NCBI GenBank assembly: GCA_040754375.1
Contig: JBFMCT010000026.1
Coordinates: 1-47,858 of the forward strand
Direction of reading: 5' to 3'
Length of the DNA stretch: 47,858 nt
Source: Actinomycetota bacterium
GTDB taxonomy: Bacteria; Actinomycetota; Acidimicrobiia; Acidimicrobiales; AC-14
In this document: one piece after another, positions 22,962 to 32,109 of the stretch
How the letters are laid out: every line of letters begins with the position of its first letter
Numbering within the stretch: position 1 is the first letter of the stretch
Notes under the pieces: model-generated
What the model was told of the DNA's origin: nothing
The model's database searches: none
What the model saw: the letters and a program-made list of their open reading frames with translations, nothing else
Made by a program: the position numbers and the translations under genes

Positions 22962-25900
22962 TCAGCCCCGGGTGGCCAGGGCCCGGGCGAGGCGTCCCCC
23001 GCGAACGAGGGCCTCGCGCAGCTCAACCGGCAGGCCGGCCGCCACCCGCCCGAGCGCCTCCGCGGCGGCCGGGCCGGGCGCGACCTCGGCCACCAGCAGG
23101 TCAGAGCCCGTGGCGGCCGCCGCCTCGGCTGCTTCGGTCCTCCGGCCCAGGTGGCCGAGGGCCAGTGCTTCGTACTTGCGCGATCCCCGTTGGCGGGCCA
23201 GGTCGAGCAGCTCGTCGGCCTCGCCGTCGGCCGGCCCCAGCCGGCAGCGCACGTCCCTCAGCCTCAGCTCCGCTCGCCACCGGAAGGGGAGCCATCCCTC
23301 GAGCAGCGGCTCGGCCCGGGACACGAGTCCGTGGGCCTGGTCGGGGTCGCCAGCCTCCAGCGAACACTCGGCCAAGGCGAGCAGGGCGTGTAGCTCCTGC
23401 TCGACCTGAAGGGCCCCGGCGGCCACCTCGGCGGCTTCCTGGAGGGCCTGCTCGGCCAGGTCATGGGCCCGGCCTGGCTGCCCCAGCTCCCGCCACACCC
23501 ACGACAGGGTGGTGTCGGTACGGGCCCGGTAGAAGTGGACCTCGTACTGCTCCAGCAGCCGCCGCTTGCGTTCGAGAGCTCGTAGTGCCCCGCCGAAGTC
23601 GCCCAGATTGGCCCGGGCCAGGCCCGCGAAGAACAGCGTGCGCAGGAGAGGGCGGAACGCCCCGGTGCGGGCCGCCTCGGCGGCCGCCTGGTCGAGGGTG
23701 TGGCGGGCCTCGGCAAAGCGGTCGCCGTGCTCCAAGAGGGCGCCCAGGCAGCTCAGGGCCGAGGCTCGCGTGGCCCCGTCGGGCTCCCGGGCCAAAGCCG
23801 CTTCGTAGGCCTCGGCCGCCCCGGCGATGTCCCCCGCCCAGTGACGGGTCCGGCCCACGAGCACCAGGGCGCTGGGCAGCGCCACCGGGAAGGCGGCCGC
23901 CGACTCGGCCAGGTCGGCGGCCTGGGCCGCCAGTTCCCCGGCGGCCGCCGAGTCCCGCCCGTAGTAGGCCGTCCAGCCCAGACGTTCGAGGGCGGCCGCC
24001 TCGATCTCCTCGTCACCGAGCTCGCGGGCCGTAGCCAGCGCCGCCGCGTGGTCCCGCCGCGCGCCCTCGTAGTCGGCCAACTCCTCTCGCATCTGGCCCC
24101 GCCGCAGGCGGGCACGCGCGCCCGCCCTCAGGTCGCCGGCCTGGCCGGCGGCCTCGATGGCCTCCCCGAAGAGGCGCTCGGCGTCGCGGATGGCGAACGC
24201 CCGTACCGCCTGTTCGGCGGCTGCCGTCGAGGCTGCCCACGCCTCGGGCCATGCCCCCACCTGCCGGTGATGGGCGGCGGCCGCCTCCGGCCGGTCGGCC
24301 AGGCGGGCTGCGGCCCGGCGGTGGCGGCTGGCCCGCACCGGCTCGGGGGTCGATTCGTACAGGGCCTCGCGCAAGGCGCTGGCTGCGAACTGCAGGCGCG
24401 GCCCCTGGCTGGTGAGCAGGCCGGCGGCCAACGCCCGTTCTACGAGCCGGCTGGCCTCCTCCTCGTCGACCGAGGCCAGCTCGGCCACGAAGTCGAGGTC
24501 GAACGACGTGCCCAGCACGGCCGCCACCCTCAGGAAGTCCTCGACGTCGCGGCCCAACTGCCGGACGCGGTCGAGGACGGCCGCGGCCAGCGACGGTGGG
24601 GCCCCGTCCGTACCCGTCTGGTGCTGGCGGAGGGCCTCCACGACGAACTGGGCGTTGCCCCCGGTGGCATCGAGGAGCGCGCCTGGGTCGAGGTCCGGAC
24701 GACTGGCGGTCTCCGCCAGTTCCTGCACGGCCGCGAGGGTCAGCGGCCCCAGCTCCAGGAGGTGCGCGCCCGGCCCCAGAGCCTCGGCCACCTCGGGGGC
24801 GGCGCCGCCCACGGCCGTCCCCAGGACCAGGAGGGGCGCGCCCGCTCCCCGCCGGAGCAGGAACTGGAGGGCAGCCAGAGTCGAGTCGCCGGCGTGGTGC
24901 AGGTCGTCGAACACGGCCAGGACCGGGTTGTCGCGGGCCATGGACCTGACCACCGCAGCCACCGCCTGGAGCGACCGCCGGTACTCCAGCTCGGCGGTGC
25001 CCGGGTGCCCATCCTCCGGGGGAAGGATGGCAGCCAGGTCGGGAGCGAGCCGGGCCAGGACACCGGCGTGCTCGCCGGCCAGGGCGCGGGCCCGCTCGGG
25101 GGCCAGCCCGGCCAAGTGACCTTCGAGGGCGTCGACGACGGGCTGCAGGAACAGCGACCGCTCGGCCTGGTGGCAGGTCGCCCACAGGACCACTCCTCCG
25201 GCCGCCCGGGCCCTGTCAGCCAGCTCGGTGCTGATCGCCGTGCGGCCTGAACCGGACGGCCCGGCCACGACGACCGCCCCCGGGTGCCCGGCCACGGCCG
25301 CGGCCCACCTCTCGGTGAGCCGCTCCAGCTCCTGGTCGCGGCCCACCAGCCTCGTCGGGCCGGGGCGGGCCCCGGTGGCGGCCGGCCCCGGGGCGGGCCC
25401 AGGTCCTTCCGCGGACAGGTCCTCGCCCCGCAGCACGGCCAGGTATAGCTCTTCGGTCGCGCCGCTGGGGCTGACCCCCAGCTCCTCGGCCAGAAGGTCC
25501 CGCAGGCGGGTGTAGGCCTCCAAGGCCCGGGCCGAGTCCCCGCTGAGGTGGAGGGCGCGGATGGCGGCGCGGTGGGCCTCCTCGTCGAGGGGGCTGACCC
25601 GCACGGCCTGTTCGGCCAGGGCGAGGGCGGCGGCATGGTCGCCAACGGCCATCGTCGATTCCCACCCGGTGCGGTAGGCCCGGCGGGCCAGCGCCTCGGT
25701 GCGGCGGCGGCCGTCCTCGGCCCAGGCCGCGTAGGGGTAGTCCTCCAGGAAGGGCCCGGTCGCCAGGACGGCCAGTGCCCGAGCGACCGCCGACGACGCC
25801 AAGGACGGGCGCCCAGCCCGCTGCTGGGTGGCGGCCTCGGCCACCAGCGCCTCGACCTCGTCCACGTCCACGTCTAGGCCTGAGGTCTCGAAGCGGTAAC

Positions 25901-26195
25901 CGGTACGCCCCCCGGTGATGGCGTCCTGGCCGAGAACCGCCCGTAGGCGACTGACGAGGGACGAGACGTTCTGGGCGGCCCCCGGGGGCGGACCGCCCTC
26001 CCACAGGGCGTCGATCACCTCGTCGGCCGCCACCAGCGAGCCCCGGCGGGCGACGAGAAAGGCGGCCAGGGTGGTGGCCTTGCCGGCCGGTAGGCGGAGG
26101 GGTTGGTGCTGCCCGCCCAAGGTCAATCGGAACGGCCCGAGCAAGCCGGCCCGCAGCCGCGCCTCCCGCGCCCCCGCAAGACCCCCACCGGCCAT
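22962..26195 (-). CDS. SARP/AfsR-like transcriptional regulator (HTH-BTAD-ATPase-TPR)
   Basis: This 1077-residue protein has an OmpR-type winged helix at about 11-103 (LLGPFRLTLGG, QNVSSLVSRLRAVLG, GYRFE), a BTAD at about 110-255 (SGDSARALEAYTRLRDLLAE), a P-loop ATPase from about 285 with AGPSGSGRT at 311-319 and Walker B LAVFDDLHH at 426-434, and a C-terminal TPR-like region (about 640-1060). The Walker A lysine is replaced by Arg318, so ATP use may be altered. It is predicted to activate the flanking transporter and DsrE-like genes. The ATG at 26193-26195 precedes the first conserved residues. High-confidence family; its signal is unknown. Confidence 0.92.
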   Translation of the reverse strand: MAGGGLAGAREARLRAGLLGPFRLTLGGQHQPLRLPAGKATTLAAFLVARRGSLVAADEVIDALWEGGPPPGAAQNVSSLVSRLRAVLGQDAITGGRTGYRFETSGLDVDVDEVEALVAEAATQQRAGRPSLASSAVARALAVLATGPFLEDYPYAAWAEDGRRRTEALARRAYRTGWESTMAVGDHAAALALAEQAVRVSPLDEEAHRAAIRALHLSGDSARALEAYTRLRDLLAEELGVSPSGATEELYLAVLRGEDLSAEGPGPAPGPAATGARPGPTRLVGRDQELERLTERWAAAVAGHPGAVVVAGPSGSGRTAISTELADRARAAGGVVLWATCHQAERSLFLQPVVDALEGHLAGLAPERARALAGEHAGVLARLAPDLAAILPPEDGHPGTAELEYRRSLQAVAAVVRSMARDNPVLAVFDDLHHAGDSTLAALQFLLRRGAGAPLLVLGTAVGGAAPEVAEALGPGAHLLELGPLTLAAVQELAETASRPDLDPGALLDATGGNAQFVVEALRQHQTGTDGAPPSLAAAVLDRVRQLGRDVEDFLRVAAVLGTSFDLDFVAELASVDEEEASRLVERALAAGLLTSQGPRLQFAASALREALYESTPEPVRASRHRRAAARLADRPEAAAAHHRQVGAWPEAWAASTAAAEQAVRAFAIRDAERLFGEAIEAAGQAGDLRAGARARLRRGQMREELADYEGARRDHAAALATARELGDEEIEAAALERLGWTAYYGRDSAAAGELAAQAADLAESAAAFPVALPSALVLVGRTRHWAGDIAGAAEAYEAALAREPDGATRASALSCLGALLEHGDRFAEARHTLDQAAAEAARTGAFRPLLRTLFFAGLARANLGDFGGALRALERKRRLLEQYEVHFYRARTDTTLSWVWRELGQPGRAHDLAEQALQEAAEVAAGALQVEQELHALLALAECSLEAGDPDQAHGLVSRAEPLLEGWLPFRWRAELRLRDVRCRLGPADGEADELLDLARQRGSRKYEALALGHLGRRTEAAEAAAATGSDLLVAEVAPGPAAAEALGRVAAGLPVELREALVRGGRLARALATRG

Positions 26196-26227
26196 GGCGT
26201 GAAGCGTGCCACCTCCCGGACCGGGCC

Positions 26228-26249
26228 GTGCAACGGCTGTGCAACCGCG
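26228..26249 (+). promoter_or_regulatory. Two direct 11-bp repeats, likely SARP binding site of the DsrE-like gene
   Basis: GTGCAACGGCT and GTGCAACCGCG are adjacent 11-bp units with the same GYGCAACSG core as 22914-22946. They read toward the DsrE-like gene and end 50 bp before its ATG, almost the same distance as in the transporter promoter. They also lie 32 bp upstream of the regulator start on the other strand and so could mediate autoregulation. Confidence 0.7.
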
Positions 26250-26299
26250 CACCGGACGATGAGCCGGACCGCCCTGCCGAGGAGGCACATCAGACCGCC

Positions 26300-26659
26300 A
26301 TGAGACTCATCTTCTTCGTGTCCGTCGATCCCGCGACCGACGCCATGGCGGTCGCCAGTGCCTTCCGACTGGCGGCCACCGCGGCGGGCGCCGAGCTGGC
26401 GGCCGAAGTACGCCTGGCGGGCGCGGCCGTCCTGGTGGCCGACCCGGCCTACGCGGCCACCGTGCCCGACGCCGAGCGCCTGCGGGCCGAGATCGACGGG
26501 TCCGCCCGCAGCGGTGCGACGGTGTCCGTCTGCCCCCGCTCCGTCCAGGCCCGGGGTATCACCGCCGACCAGGTGGCCGCCCTAGGTGCCCGCCCCCGGC
26601 CCCTCACCGAGATCCTGACCGAGGTCGCAACCGGCCAGTCCTTCCTCGTCCACCTGTAG
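26300..26659 (+). CDS. DsrE/DsrF-like protein
   Basis: This 119-residue protein, MRLIFFVSVDPATDAMAVAS, ..GATVSVCPRSVQARGI.., has the small Rossmann-like DsrE fold, with a single conserved-looking cysteine (VCPRSVQARGI, about residue 80) where sulfur-relay members carry a functional Cys. Members move or sense sulfur. The ATG at 26300 has GAGGAGG 14 bases upstream, a rather long spacing. It is divergent from the SARP gene and convergent with prcA. Linked to an SsuABC-type transporter, it could serve organosulfur use, which is an inference. Confidence 0.78.
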   Translation: MRLIFFVSVDPATDAMAVASAFRLAATAAGAELAAEVRLAGAAVLVADPAYAATVPDAERLRAEIDGSARSGATVSVCPRSVQARGITADQVAALGARPRPLTEILTEVATGQSFLVHL

Positions 26660-26688
26660 GCGCGCTCGTTCTTGCACAACGCGGCTCG

Positions 26689-26712
26689 GGTCGGTGGGCC
26701 CGCAGGCCGACC
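26689..26712. terminator. Possible bidirectional terminator hairpin
   Basis: GGTCGG (26689-26694) pairs with CCGACC (26707-26712) across a 12-base GC-rich loop. It lies between the convergent stops of the DsrE-like gene (26659) and prcA (26715). There is no T-tract, so termination is only plausible. Confidence 0.4.
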
Positions 26713-26714
26713 GC

Positions 26715-27398
26715 TCAGGTGGACAGCAGGGTGGTGAGCTCAGGAGGGTCGAGGCGGCGGAAGGCCCGGCGGCCGTTGCCCCGGTCGAGGACGGCCACCT
26801 CCAGCTCCGACGGGGAGATCTGCCGGTCGGGGCCGGCCAGCGCACCCACGGCGGCCCGCACGGCCGGGCCCAGGGCCATGGCCTCGGTGTACGCCGCCTT
26901 GATGCGGTCCGAGATCGTGTCGGCGTCTCCCCCGAGCACGGTGAAGCGCTGTTCGTCGACCACCGTGCCGTCGTAGAGGATGTGGAAGAGCTGGTCGGTC
27001 CCCACCTCGAGGCCGACCTCGGCCACCAGGATCTCGACCTCGAGGGGCTTCATCTCGTGGGTGAAGATCTGGCCCAGGTGCTGGGCGTAGGCGTTGGCCA
27101 GCGAGCGGGCGTCGACGTCCTCGCGGGAGTACTGGTAGCCCTTCAGGTCAGCGATGCGCACCCCGGCGGTGCGCAGGCTGTCGAACTCGTTGTACTTGCC
27201 TACGCCCGCGAAGGCAATGCGGTCGTAGATCTCGCTGATCTTGTGGAGAGTGCGCGACGGGTTCTCGGCGGCCAGCAGCACTCCCCCCTCGTACACCACC
27301 GCCACCAGCGGGCGGCCCTTGGCGACGTTCTTGCGGGCGAAGTCGGCCCGGTCCTTCATCGCCTGCTCGGGCGACACGTAACCGAACGGCATCGTCAT
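26715..27398 (-). CDS. prcA: 20S proteasome alpha subunit PrcA
   Basis: This 227-residue protein starts [20 protein letters not shown], the typical actinobacterial alpha N terminus that gates the pore. It continues with [40 protein letters not shown] and a C-terminal [16 protein letters not shown]. It lacks the catalytic Thr, as expected. The ATG at 27398 overlaps the stop of prcB by ATGA; the second ATG at 27392 (MPFGYV) is an alternative. It forms the outer rings that receive substrates from Mpa. Confidence 0.97.
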   Translation of the reverse strand: MTMPFGYVSPEQAMKDRADFARKNVAKGRPLVAVVYEGGVLLAAENPSRTLHKISEIYDRIAFAGVGKYNEFDSLRTAGVRIADLKGYQYSREDVDARSLANAYAQHLGQIFTHEMKPLEVEILVAEVGLEVGTDQLFHILYDGTVVDEQRFTVLGGDADTISDRIKAAYTEAMALGPAVRAAVGALAGPDRQISPSELEVAVLDRGNGRRAFRRLDPPELTTLLST

Positions 27399-28201
27399 CG
27401 GGGCTGGCCCTCCGCGCTCTTGCGGGCGATCAGCGCCTGGAAGCGCTCGGCCACCTCGGCGTCGCCCACCCGTTCGAAGCCGCCCTCGGTGATGGTCGCC
27501 ACTGTCGGGTAGATACCCCGCACGACATCAGGCCCCCCGGTGGCCGAGTCCTCGTCGGCCGCCTGGTAGAGCCCCTCGATGGCCAGCTCGATGGCCCCCT
27601 CGCGGTCCATGTCCTCGCGGTAGCCGAGCTTGATCGTCGTGCGGGCGTCGCGCCCGCCCGAGCCGGTGGCGTGGAAGTCGTCCTCCTCGTAGCGCCCGCC
27701 GGTGATGTCGTACTTGAAGATGCGGCCCGTGCGCCGGCGCAGGTCGTAGCCCGCGTAGATCGGGACCACGGCCAACCCCTCCATGGCCATCCCCAGGTTG
27801 GCCCGGACCATCTGGCCCAGCTTGTTGGCCTTGCCCTCGAGGCTGAGGGCCACACCCTCGACCTTTTCGTAGTGCTCCAGCTCGGTCTGGAACAGCTTGA
27901 CCATCTCGACGGCGAAGCCGGCCGCACCGGCGATCGACACGCCCGAGTGGCGGTCGGCGGGGTAGACCTTTTCGATAGCCCGGTGGGCGATGCTGTAGCC
28001 CTCGGTGGCCCGCCTGTCACCGGCCATCACGACGCCGTCGGCGTACCGGATGGCGACAATGGTCGTGCCGTGGGGGACGTGGACGGCCGCGGATGGCCCC
28101 GGAGGCCCGGGCGCCACCGGCGACGCCGCGCCGGAGCGGCGCAACAACTCGGAGAAGCTCGGGCCCGGGTCCTGCCCGGCCCCGAAGACGGGAAGGCTCA
28201 T
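27395..28201 (-). CDS. prcB: 20S proteasome beta subunit PrcB
   Basis: This 268-residue protein has a 45-residue propeptide followed by [20 protein letters not shown], so autoprocessing should expose catalytic Thr46 after Gly45. Other conserved blocks are [19 protein letters not shown] and [16 protein letters not shown]. It forms the inner proteolytic rings. It is followed by prcA with a 4-bp overlap and preceded by pup with a 154-bp gap that is long for this operon. Confidence 0.97.
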   Translation of the reverse strand: MSLPVFGAGQDPGPSFSELLRRSGAASPVAPGPPGPSAAVHVPHGTTIVAIRYADGVVMAGDRRATEGYSIAHRAIEKVYPADRHSGVSIAGAAGFAVEMVKLFQTELEHYEKVEGVALSLEGKANKLGQMVRANLGMAMEGLAVVPIYAGYDLRRRTGRIFKYDITGGRYEEDDFHATGSGGRDARTTIKLGYREDMDREGAIELAIEGLYQAADEDSATGGPDVVRGIYPTVATITEGGFERVGDAEVAERFQALIARKSAEGQPR

Positions 28202-28317
28202 AGACCCCGCAGGCTAACTGCCCCGGCGGTGCCCTCCCTGCGGCCCGCCCCCTGGGGCCGGCCCCCGCCAACCGGCCCGGCGCGCCCTGAGGTCGGCCAG
28301 CCGCGGGCATAGTCGAT

Positions 28318-28337
28318 ATAGGGGGGGGTGCGCCTAT
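28318..28337 (-). other. Short hairpin with poly-C loop between pup and prcB
   Basis: On the minus strand ATAGG and CCTAT form a 5-bp stem around a loop rich in C; a run of eight C spans the loop and 3' arm. It lies about 20 bp after the pup stop in the direction of transcription. A perfect palindrome GCAGCGCTGC sits between it and pup. It could slow or partially stop transcription between pup and the proteasome genes. Confidence 0.35.
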
Positions 28338-28355
28338 CGGGGCTAGCAGCGCTGC

Positions 28356-28550
28356 CTATTGGCCGCCCTTCTGAACGTATGATCTTACGAACTCCTCAGC
28401 ATTGTCCTCGAGGACTTCGTCTATCTCGTCCAGTAGGTCGTCGAGTTCGGCCTTGAGCTTCTCGCCCTGGCGGGCGGGGGCGGTGACGGCCTCCTGCACC
28501 TCGTCGGTGCGGGCGGGGGCCTGCTTCCTCTTCTGCTCTCGTTCTGCCAT
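28356..28550 (-). CDS. pup: Prokaryotic ubiquitin-like protein Pup
   Basis: This 64-residue protein is hydrophilic and predicted to be mostly disordered. It has the Mpa-binding helix region LKAELDDLLDEIDEVLEDNA and ends FVRSYVQKGGQ. The terminal Gln must be deamidated by Dop to Glu before PafA can ligate it. It has no cysteine or aromatic core. It lies 12 bp after dop and ahead of prcB. Confidence 0.97.
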   Translation of the reverse strand: MAEREQKRKQAPARTDEVQEAVTAPARQGEKLKAELDDLLDEIDEVLEDNAEEFVRSYVQKGGQ

Positions 28551-28562
28551 CTCGTGGTCCTC

Positions 28563-30053
28563 CTAGGAACCCAGCGCTTCAAGCAGCTGCGCCGGGGTGT
28601 CGCAGGCTGCCAACAGAGTATCGACGTGTGCGGCCGTTCCTTTTAGGGGTTCCATCATCGGCACCCGGCGCAGCGGGTCGCTGCCCAGGTCGAACACCAG
28701 CGAGTCCCAGTTGGCGGCCGAGATCGAGGGGGCCCAGCGTTGCAGGCACTTGCCCCGGAACCAGGCCCGGGTGGTCCTGGGGGGCTCGGTCATGGCTGCT
28801 ACCACGTCGGCCTCGTCGACCAGTCGCTCCACATTGAGCCGGGCGAACAGCGACCGGCCGGGCCGCACGTCGTGGTACTGGAGGTCGAGGGCGGCCAGGC
28901 GGGCGTCGCCCCAGCCCAGGTCGTGGCGCTGGCGGTAGGCGTCGACCAGTTGGTACTTGGCCACCCAGTCGAGCTGGCCGGCCAGGGTCATGGGGTCAGA
29001 CTCCAAAGCGGCCAGCACGTCCTCCCAGCGACGCAGGACGTCGCGGCCGACCTCCTCGCCCACGGCGTCCAGCCCCCGGCTCTCAGCCCACTTGCGGGCC
29101 CGGTCGAGCAACTCCCACTGGACCTCGACGGCCGTCATGCGCCGGCCGTCGGCCATCTCCAGGGGCCGAGCCAGCGACAGGTCGTAGGACACCTGGCGGT
29201 GGGTCGGCACCGGGTGGGCGAGGACCAGGTCTTCGCCCCCGAGGTCGTCGTCCTCGATCATGGCCAGCACGATGGCCGTGGTGCCCACCTTGAGGTAGGT
29301 CGACACCTCGGACATGTTGGCGTCGCCCACGATCACGTGCAGCCGCCGGTACTGCTGGGAGTCGGCGTGGGGCTCGTCGCGGGTGTTGACCAGGGGCCGC
29401 TTGAGCGTGGTCTCGAGCCCGACCTCCTCCTCGAAGAACTCGGCCCGCTGGCTGATCTGGAAGCGGATGTCAGCCGCCCCCGAGCCCGGGGCCTCGCTGC
29501 CCACCTTGCCCGCCCCGGCGAACACCTGGCGGGTGACGAAGTGGGCCGTCACCTGCTGGGCGATGCGGGTGAAGGGGACGGCCCGGTCCATCAGGTAGTT
29601 CTCGTGGCAGCCGTAGGAGTTGCCCTTGCGGTCGGAGTTGTTCTTGTAGACGACCACCTCCTGGCCCGCGGGCAAGAAGTCGGAGGCGGCCTCGATGGAG
29701 CGGGCCAAGATCCGCTCGCCCGCCTTGTCCCAGGTGACAATCTCCAGGGCGTCCGAGCACTCGGGGGTGGAGTACTCGGGGTGGGCGTGGTCCACGTAGT
29801 AGCGGGCGCCGTTGGTCAGCACGGCGTTGACCAGGTGGGTCTCGACCTCGGGGGCCATGGACCCCTCCCGGGCGAAGCCCCGGGCATCGCGGCCCGGGCT
29901 TTCGTCCTCGAAGTCCCAGTCGACCTTGCGGGCCAGCCGCGACACGTAGGCGTTTATGAGCAGCGACGACGCCGCGATCGGGTTGGACTCGGCCGCCCCC
30001 CGCAGCACGATCCCGTACTCCGTCTCGATGCCGCACACCTTCCGGATGGCCAC
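28563..30053 (-). CDS. dop: Pup deamidase/depupylase Dop
   Basis: This 496-residue protein starts at a GTG (30051-30053) as VAIRKVCGIETEYGIVLRGA. It shares the glutamine synthetase-like fold with PafA, with YYVDHAHPEYSTPECSDAL (catalytic Asp), [20 protein letters not shown] and [20 protein letters not shown]. The early segment AAESNPIAASSLLINAYVSR contains the Dop-specific loop that distinguishes it from PafA. It converts the Pup C-terminal Gln to Glu and removes Pup from substrates. The order mpa-dop-pup-prcB-prcA is the standard one. Confidence 0.96.
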   Translation of the reverse strand: MAIRKVCGIETEYGIVLRGAAESNPIAASSLLINAYVSRLARKVDWDFEDESPGRDARGFAREGSMAPEVETHLVNAVLTNGARYYVDHAHPEYSTPECSDALEIVTWDKAGERILARSIEAASDFLPAGQEVVVYKNNSDRKGNSYGCHENYLMDRAVPFTRIAQQVTAHFVTRQVFAGAGKVGSEAPGSGAADIRFQISQRAEFFEEEVGLETTLKRPLVNTRDEPHADSQQYRRLHVIVGDANMSEVSTYLKVGTTAIVLAMIEDDDLGGEDLVLAHPVPTHRQVSYDLSLARPLEMADGRRMTAVEVQWELLDRARKWAESRGLDAVGEEVGRDVLRRWEDVLAALESDPMTLAGQLDWVAKYQLVDAYRQRHDLGWGDARLAALDLQYHDVRPGRSLFARLNVERLVDEADVVAAMTEPPRTTRAWFRGKCLQRWAPSISAANWDSLVFDLGSDPLRRVPMMEPLKGTAAHVDTLLAACDTPAQLLEALGS

Positions 30054-30137
30054 AAGCTGACCCTACCCCCTGCCCATGCCAACCGGTGCCCGGCCGCCCG
30101 TGCCATGACGGCCCCGGGCTGACCCGCCCGGCCCGCC

Positions 30138-31910
30138 CTACAGGTACTGGCCTGTGCCCACCCGTTCGATGGCGCGACCGCCCTTGGCTTCCTTGCCCTC
30201 GGACATGAGGGTGCGGACGTAGACGATGCGCTCGCCTTTCTTGCCCGAGATCTTGGCCCAGTCGTCGGGGTTGGTGGTGTTGGGCAGGTCCTCGTGCTCT
30301 TTGTACTCCTGCTTGATCGAGGCCAGCAGGTCCGACACCCGTATGCCCCGGCCCTCACCGGCGATCGTCCGCTTGATGGCCAGCTTCTTGGCCCGGCGGA
30401 CGATGTTCTCGACCATGGCCCCCGAGGAGAAGTCCTTGTAGAACAGGATCTCCTTGTCGCCGTTCTGGTAGGTGACCTCGAGGAACCGGTTGTCATCGCC
30501 CACGTCGTACATCTCGACGACGGTGCGCTCGATCATGGCGTCGACCGCCTTCTGGCGGTCGCCACCGCCGAGCGACTCGACCTCGGCCTCGTCGAGGGGC
30601 AGGTCGGCGGTCAGGTAGCGGCTGAAGATCTGGCGGGCAGCGGCCTCGTTGGGCCGCTCGATCTTGATCTTCACGTCGAGGCGGCCGGGACGCAGGATGG
30701 CCGGGTCGATGAGGTCCTCGCGGTTGGAGGCGCCGATCACGATCACGTTCTTGAGGGTCTCGACGCCGTCGATCTCGGCCAGGAGCTGGGGGACGATCGT
30801 GGCCTCCATGTCCGAGGAGATGCCCGTGCCCCGGGTGCGGAACAGCGAGTCCATCTCGTCGAAGAACACGATGACGGGCACGCCCTCCTCGCTCTTCTCG
30901 CGCGCCCGCTGGAACACGAGCCGGATCTGGCGCTCGGTCTCGCCCACGTACTTGTTGAGCAGCTCAGGGCCCTTGATGTTGAGAAAGTAGCTGCGGGCCG
31001 ACTTGTTGCCGCTGACCTCGCTGACCTTCTTGGCCAGGGAGTTGGCCACCGCCTTGGCGATGAGGGTCTTGCCGCAGCCCGGGGGACCGTAGAGCAGGAT
31101 GCCCTTGGGGGCCGGCAGCTTGTGCTCGGCGAACAGGTCCTGGTGGAGGAAGGGCAGCTCGACGGCATCGGTGATCTGCTCGATCTGGTCGTCGAGGCCG
31201 CCCACGTCTTCGTAGGACACGTCGGGGACCTCTTCGAGGACCAGCTCCTCGACCTCGGGGCGGGGCAGCTTCTCGAGCAGCAGGCCGCTGCGGGCGTCGA
31301 GCAGCATGGTGTCGCCCGCCCGGAGCTTCTCGCCCAGCAGGCCGTCGGACAGCTCGACGACCCGCTCCTCGTCGGCCCGGCCCACGATCATGGCCCGGGT
31401 GCCGTCCTCGAGCAGCTCCTTGAGGGTGACGACTTCGCCCTGGACCTCGCCGGCGCGGGCCATCACCACGTTGAGGGACTCGTTGAGCACGACCTCCTGG
31501 CCCCGGTGGAGCTCGTCGTCCTCCAGGGCCGGGTGCAGGGCGACGCGCATCTTGCGGCCGCCCGAGAACACGTCGACCGTGCCGTCGTCGTTGCGGCCCA
31601 GGAGCGTGCCGTAGGCCGACGGCGGCTGGGTGAGCTTCTCGACCTCCTGGCGGAGCTCGGCGATGTGGTCGCGCGCCTCCCGCAGGGTGTAGGTGAGCTT
31701 CTCGTTTTGGGCTACGGCCTGGGCCAGCTGGCCCTTGGTCTCCAGCAGCCGCTCTTCGAGGGTGCGGACCCGCTTGGGGGCGTCCTGGAGCTTGCGGCGG
31801 AGGTTGACCACCTCCTCCTCCAGGGTCTTGACCTGCTCGAGCATGACGCCGACCTGCTGCTCGTAGGCGGACAGGCGGCGCTCGTACTCCGAGCTCGATG
31901 AAGGGCTCAC
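30138..31910 (-). CDS. mpa: Proteasome-activating AAA ATPase (ARC/Mpa)
   Basis: This 590-residue protein has an N-terminal coiled coil (about 8-95) that binds Pup, two OB-like domains (about 97-225), and an AAA domain with Walker A GPPGCGKT at 275-282 and Walker B FFDEMDS at 349-355. The C terminus GTGQYL has the penultimate Tyr that docks into the proteasome. It starts at a GTG (31908-31910). It is divergent from the ferredoxin gene with a 199-bp gap. Confidence 0.97.
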   Translation of the reverse strand: MSPSSSSEYERRLSAYEQQVGVMLEQVKTLEEEVVNLRRKLQDAPKRVRTLEERLLETKGQLAQAVAQNEKLTYTLREARDHIAELRQEVEKLTQPPSAYGTLLGRNDDGTVDVFSGGRKMRVALHPALEDDELHRGQEVVLNESLNVVMARAGEVQGEVVTLKELLEDGTRAMIVGRADEERVVELSDGLLGEKLRAGDTMLLDARSGLLLEKLPRPEVEELVLEEVPDVSYEDVGGLDDQIEQITDAVELPFLHQDLFAEHKLPAPKGILLYGPPGCGKTLIAKAVANSLAKKVSEVSGNKSARSYFLNIKGPELLNKYVGETERQIRLVFQRAREKSEEGVPVIVFFDEMDSLFRTRGTGISSDMEATIVPQLLAEIDGVETLKNVIVIGASNREDLIDPAILRPGRLDVKIKIERPNEAAARQIFSRYLTADLPLDEAEVESLGGGDRQKAVDAMIERTVVEMYDVGDDNRFLEVTYQNGDKEILFYKDFSSGAMVENIVRRAKKLAIKRTIAGEGRGIRVSDLLASIKQEYKEHEDLPNTTNPDDWAKISGKKGERIVYVRTLMSEGKEAKGGRAIERVGTGQYL

Positions 31911-32040
31911 TCGAACCTCAACACAAGCACATCACCTCTTGCGGTCACCATACACCGGGACCCCCGATATCAAGTGGGCATTGTGGCCCGGCTTGGGGCC
32001 GCCCGGGGGGTGCCCGGGGGGCTCGGCCGCCTGATTTGGT

Positions 32041-32063
32041 TTTACCGGCCAGATCCGGGTAAA
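32041..32063. promoter_or_regulatory. AT-containing inverted repeat in the mpa/ferredoxin gap
   Basis: TTTACCGG-N6-CCGGGTAAA is an imperfect inverted repeat (one extra C in the right arm) located 47 bp before the ferredoxin ATG. It is AT-rich against its surroundings, which suits an operator or promoter element. The regulator is unknown. Confidence 0.4.
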
Positions 32064-32109
32064 TTGGTCCCGTACAGCCCAGCGAACTCACGAGGCGAGG
32101 CAAGACGAC

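Noticed and set aside
28740-31901. Two long plus-strand open frames opposite dop and mpa
   Set aside because: They mirror well-identified genes and arise from GC-rich codon bias; composition is His/Val/Gly-rich without motifs.
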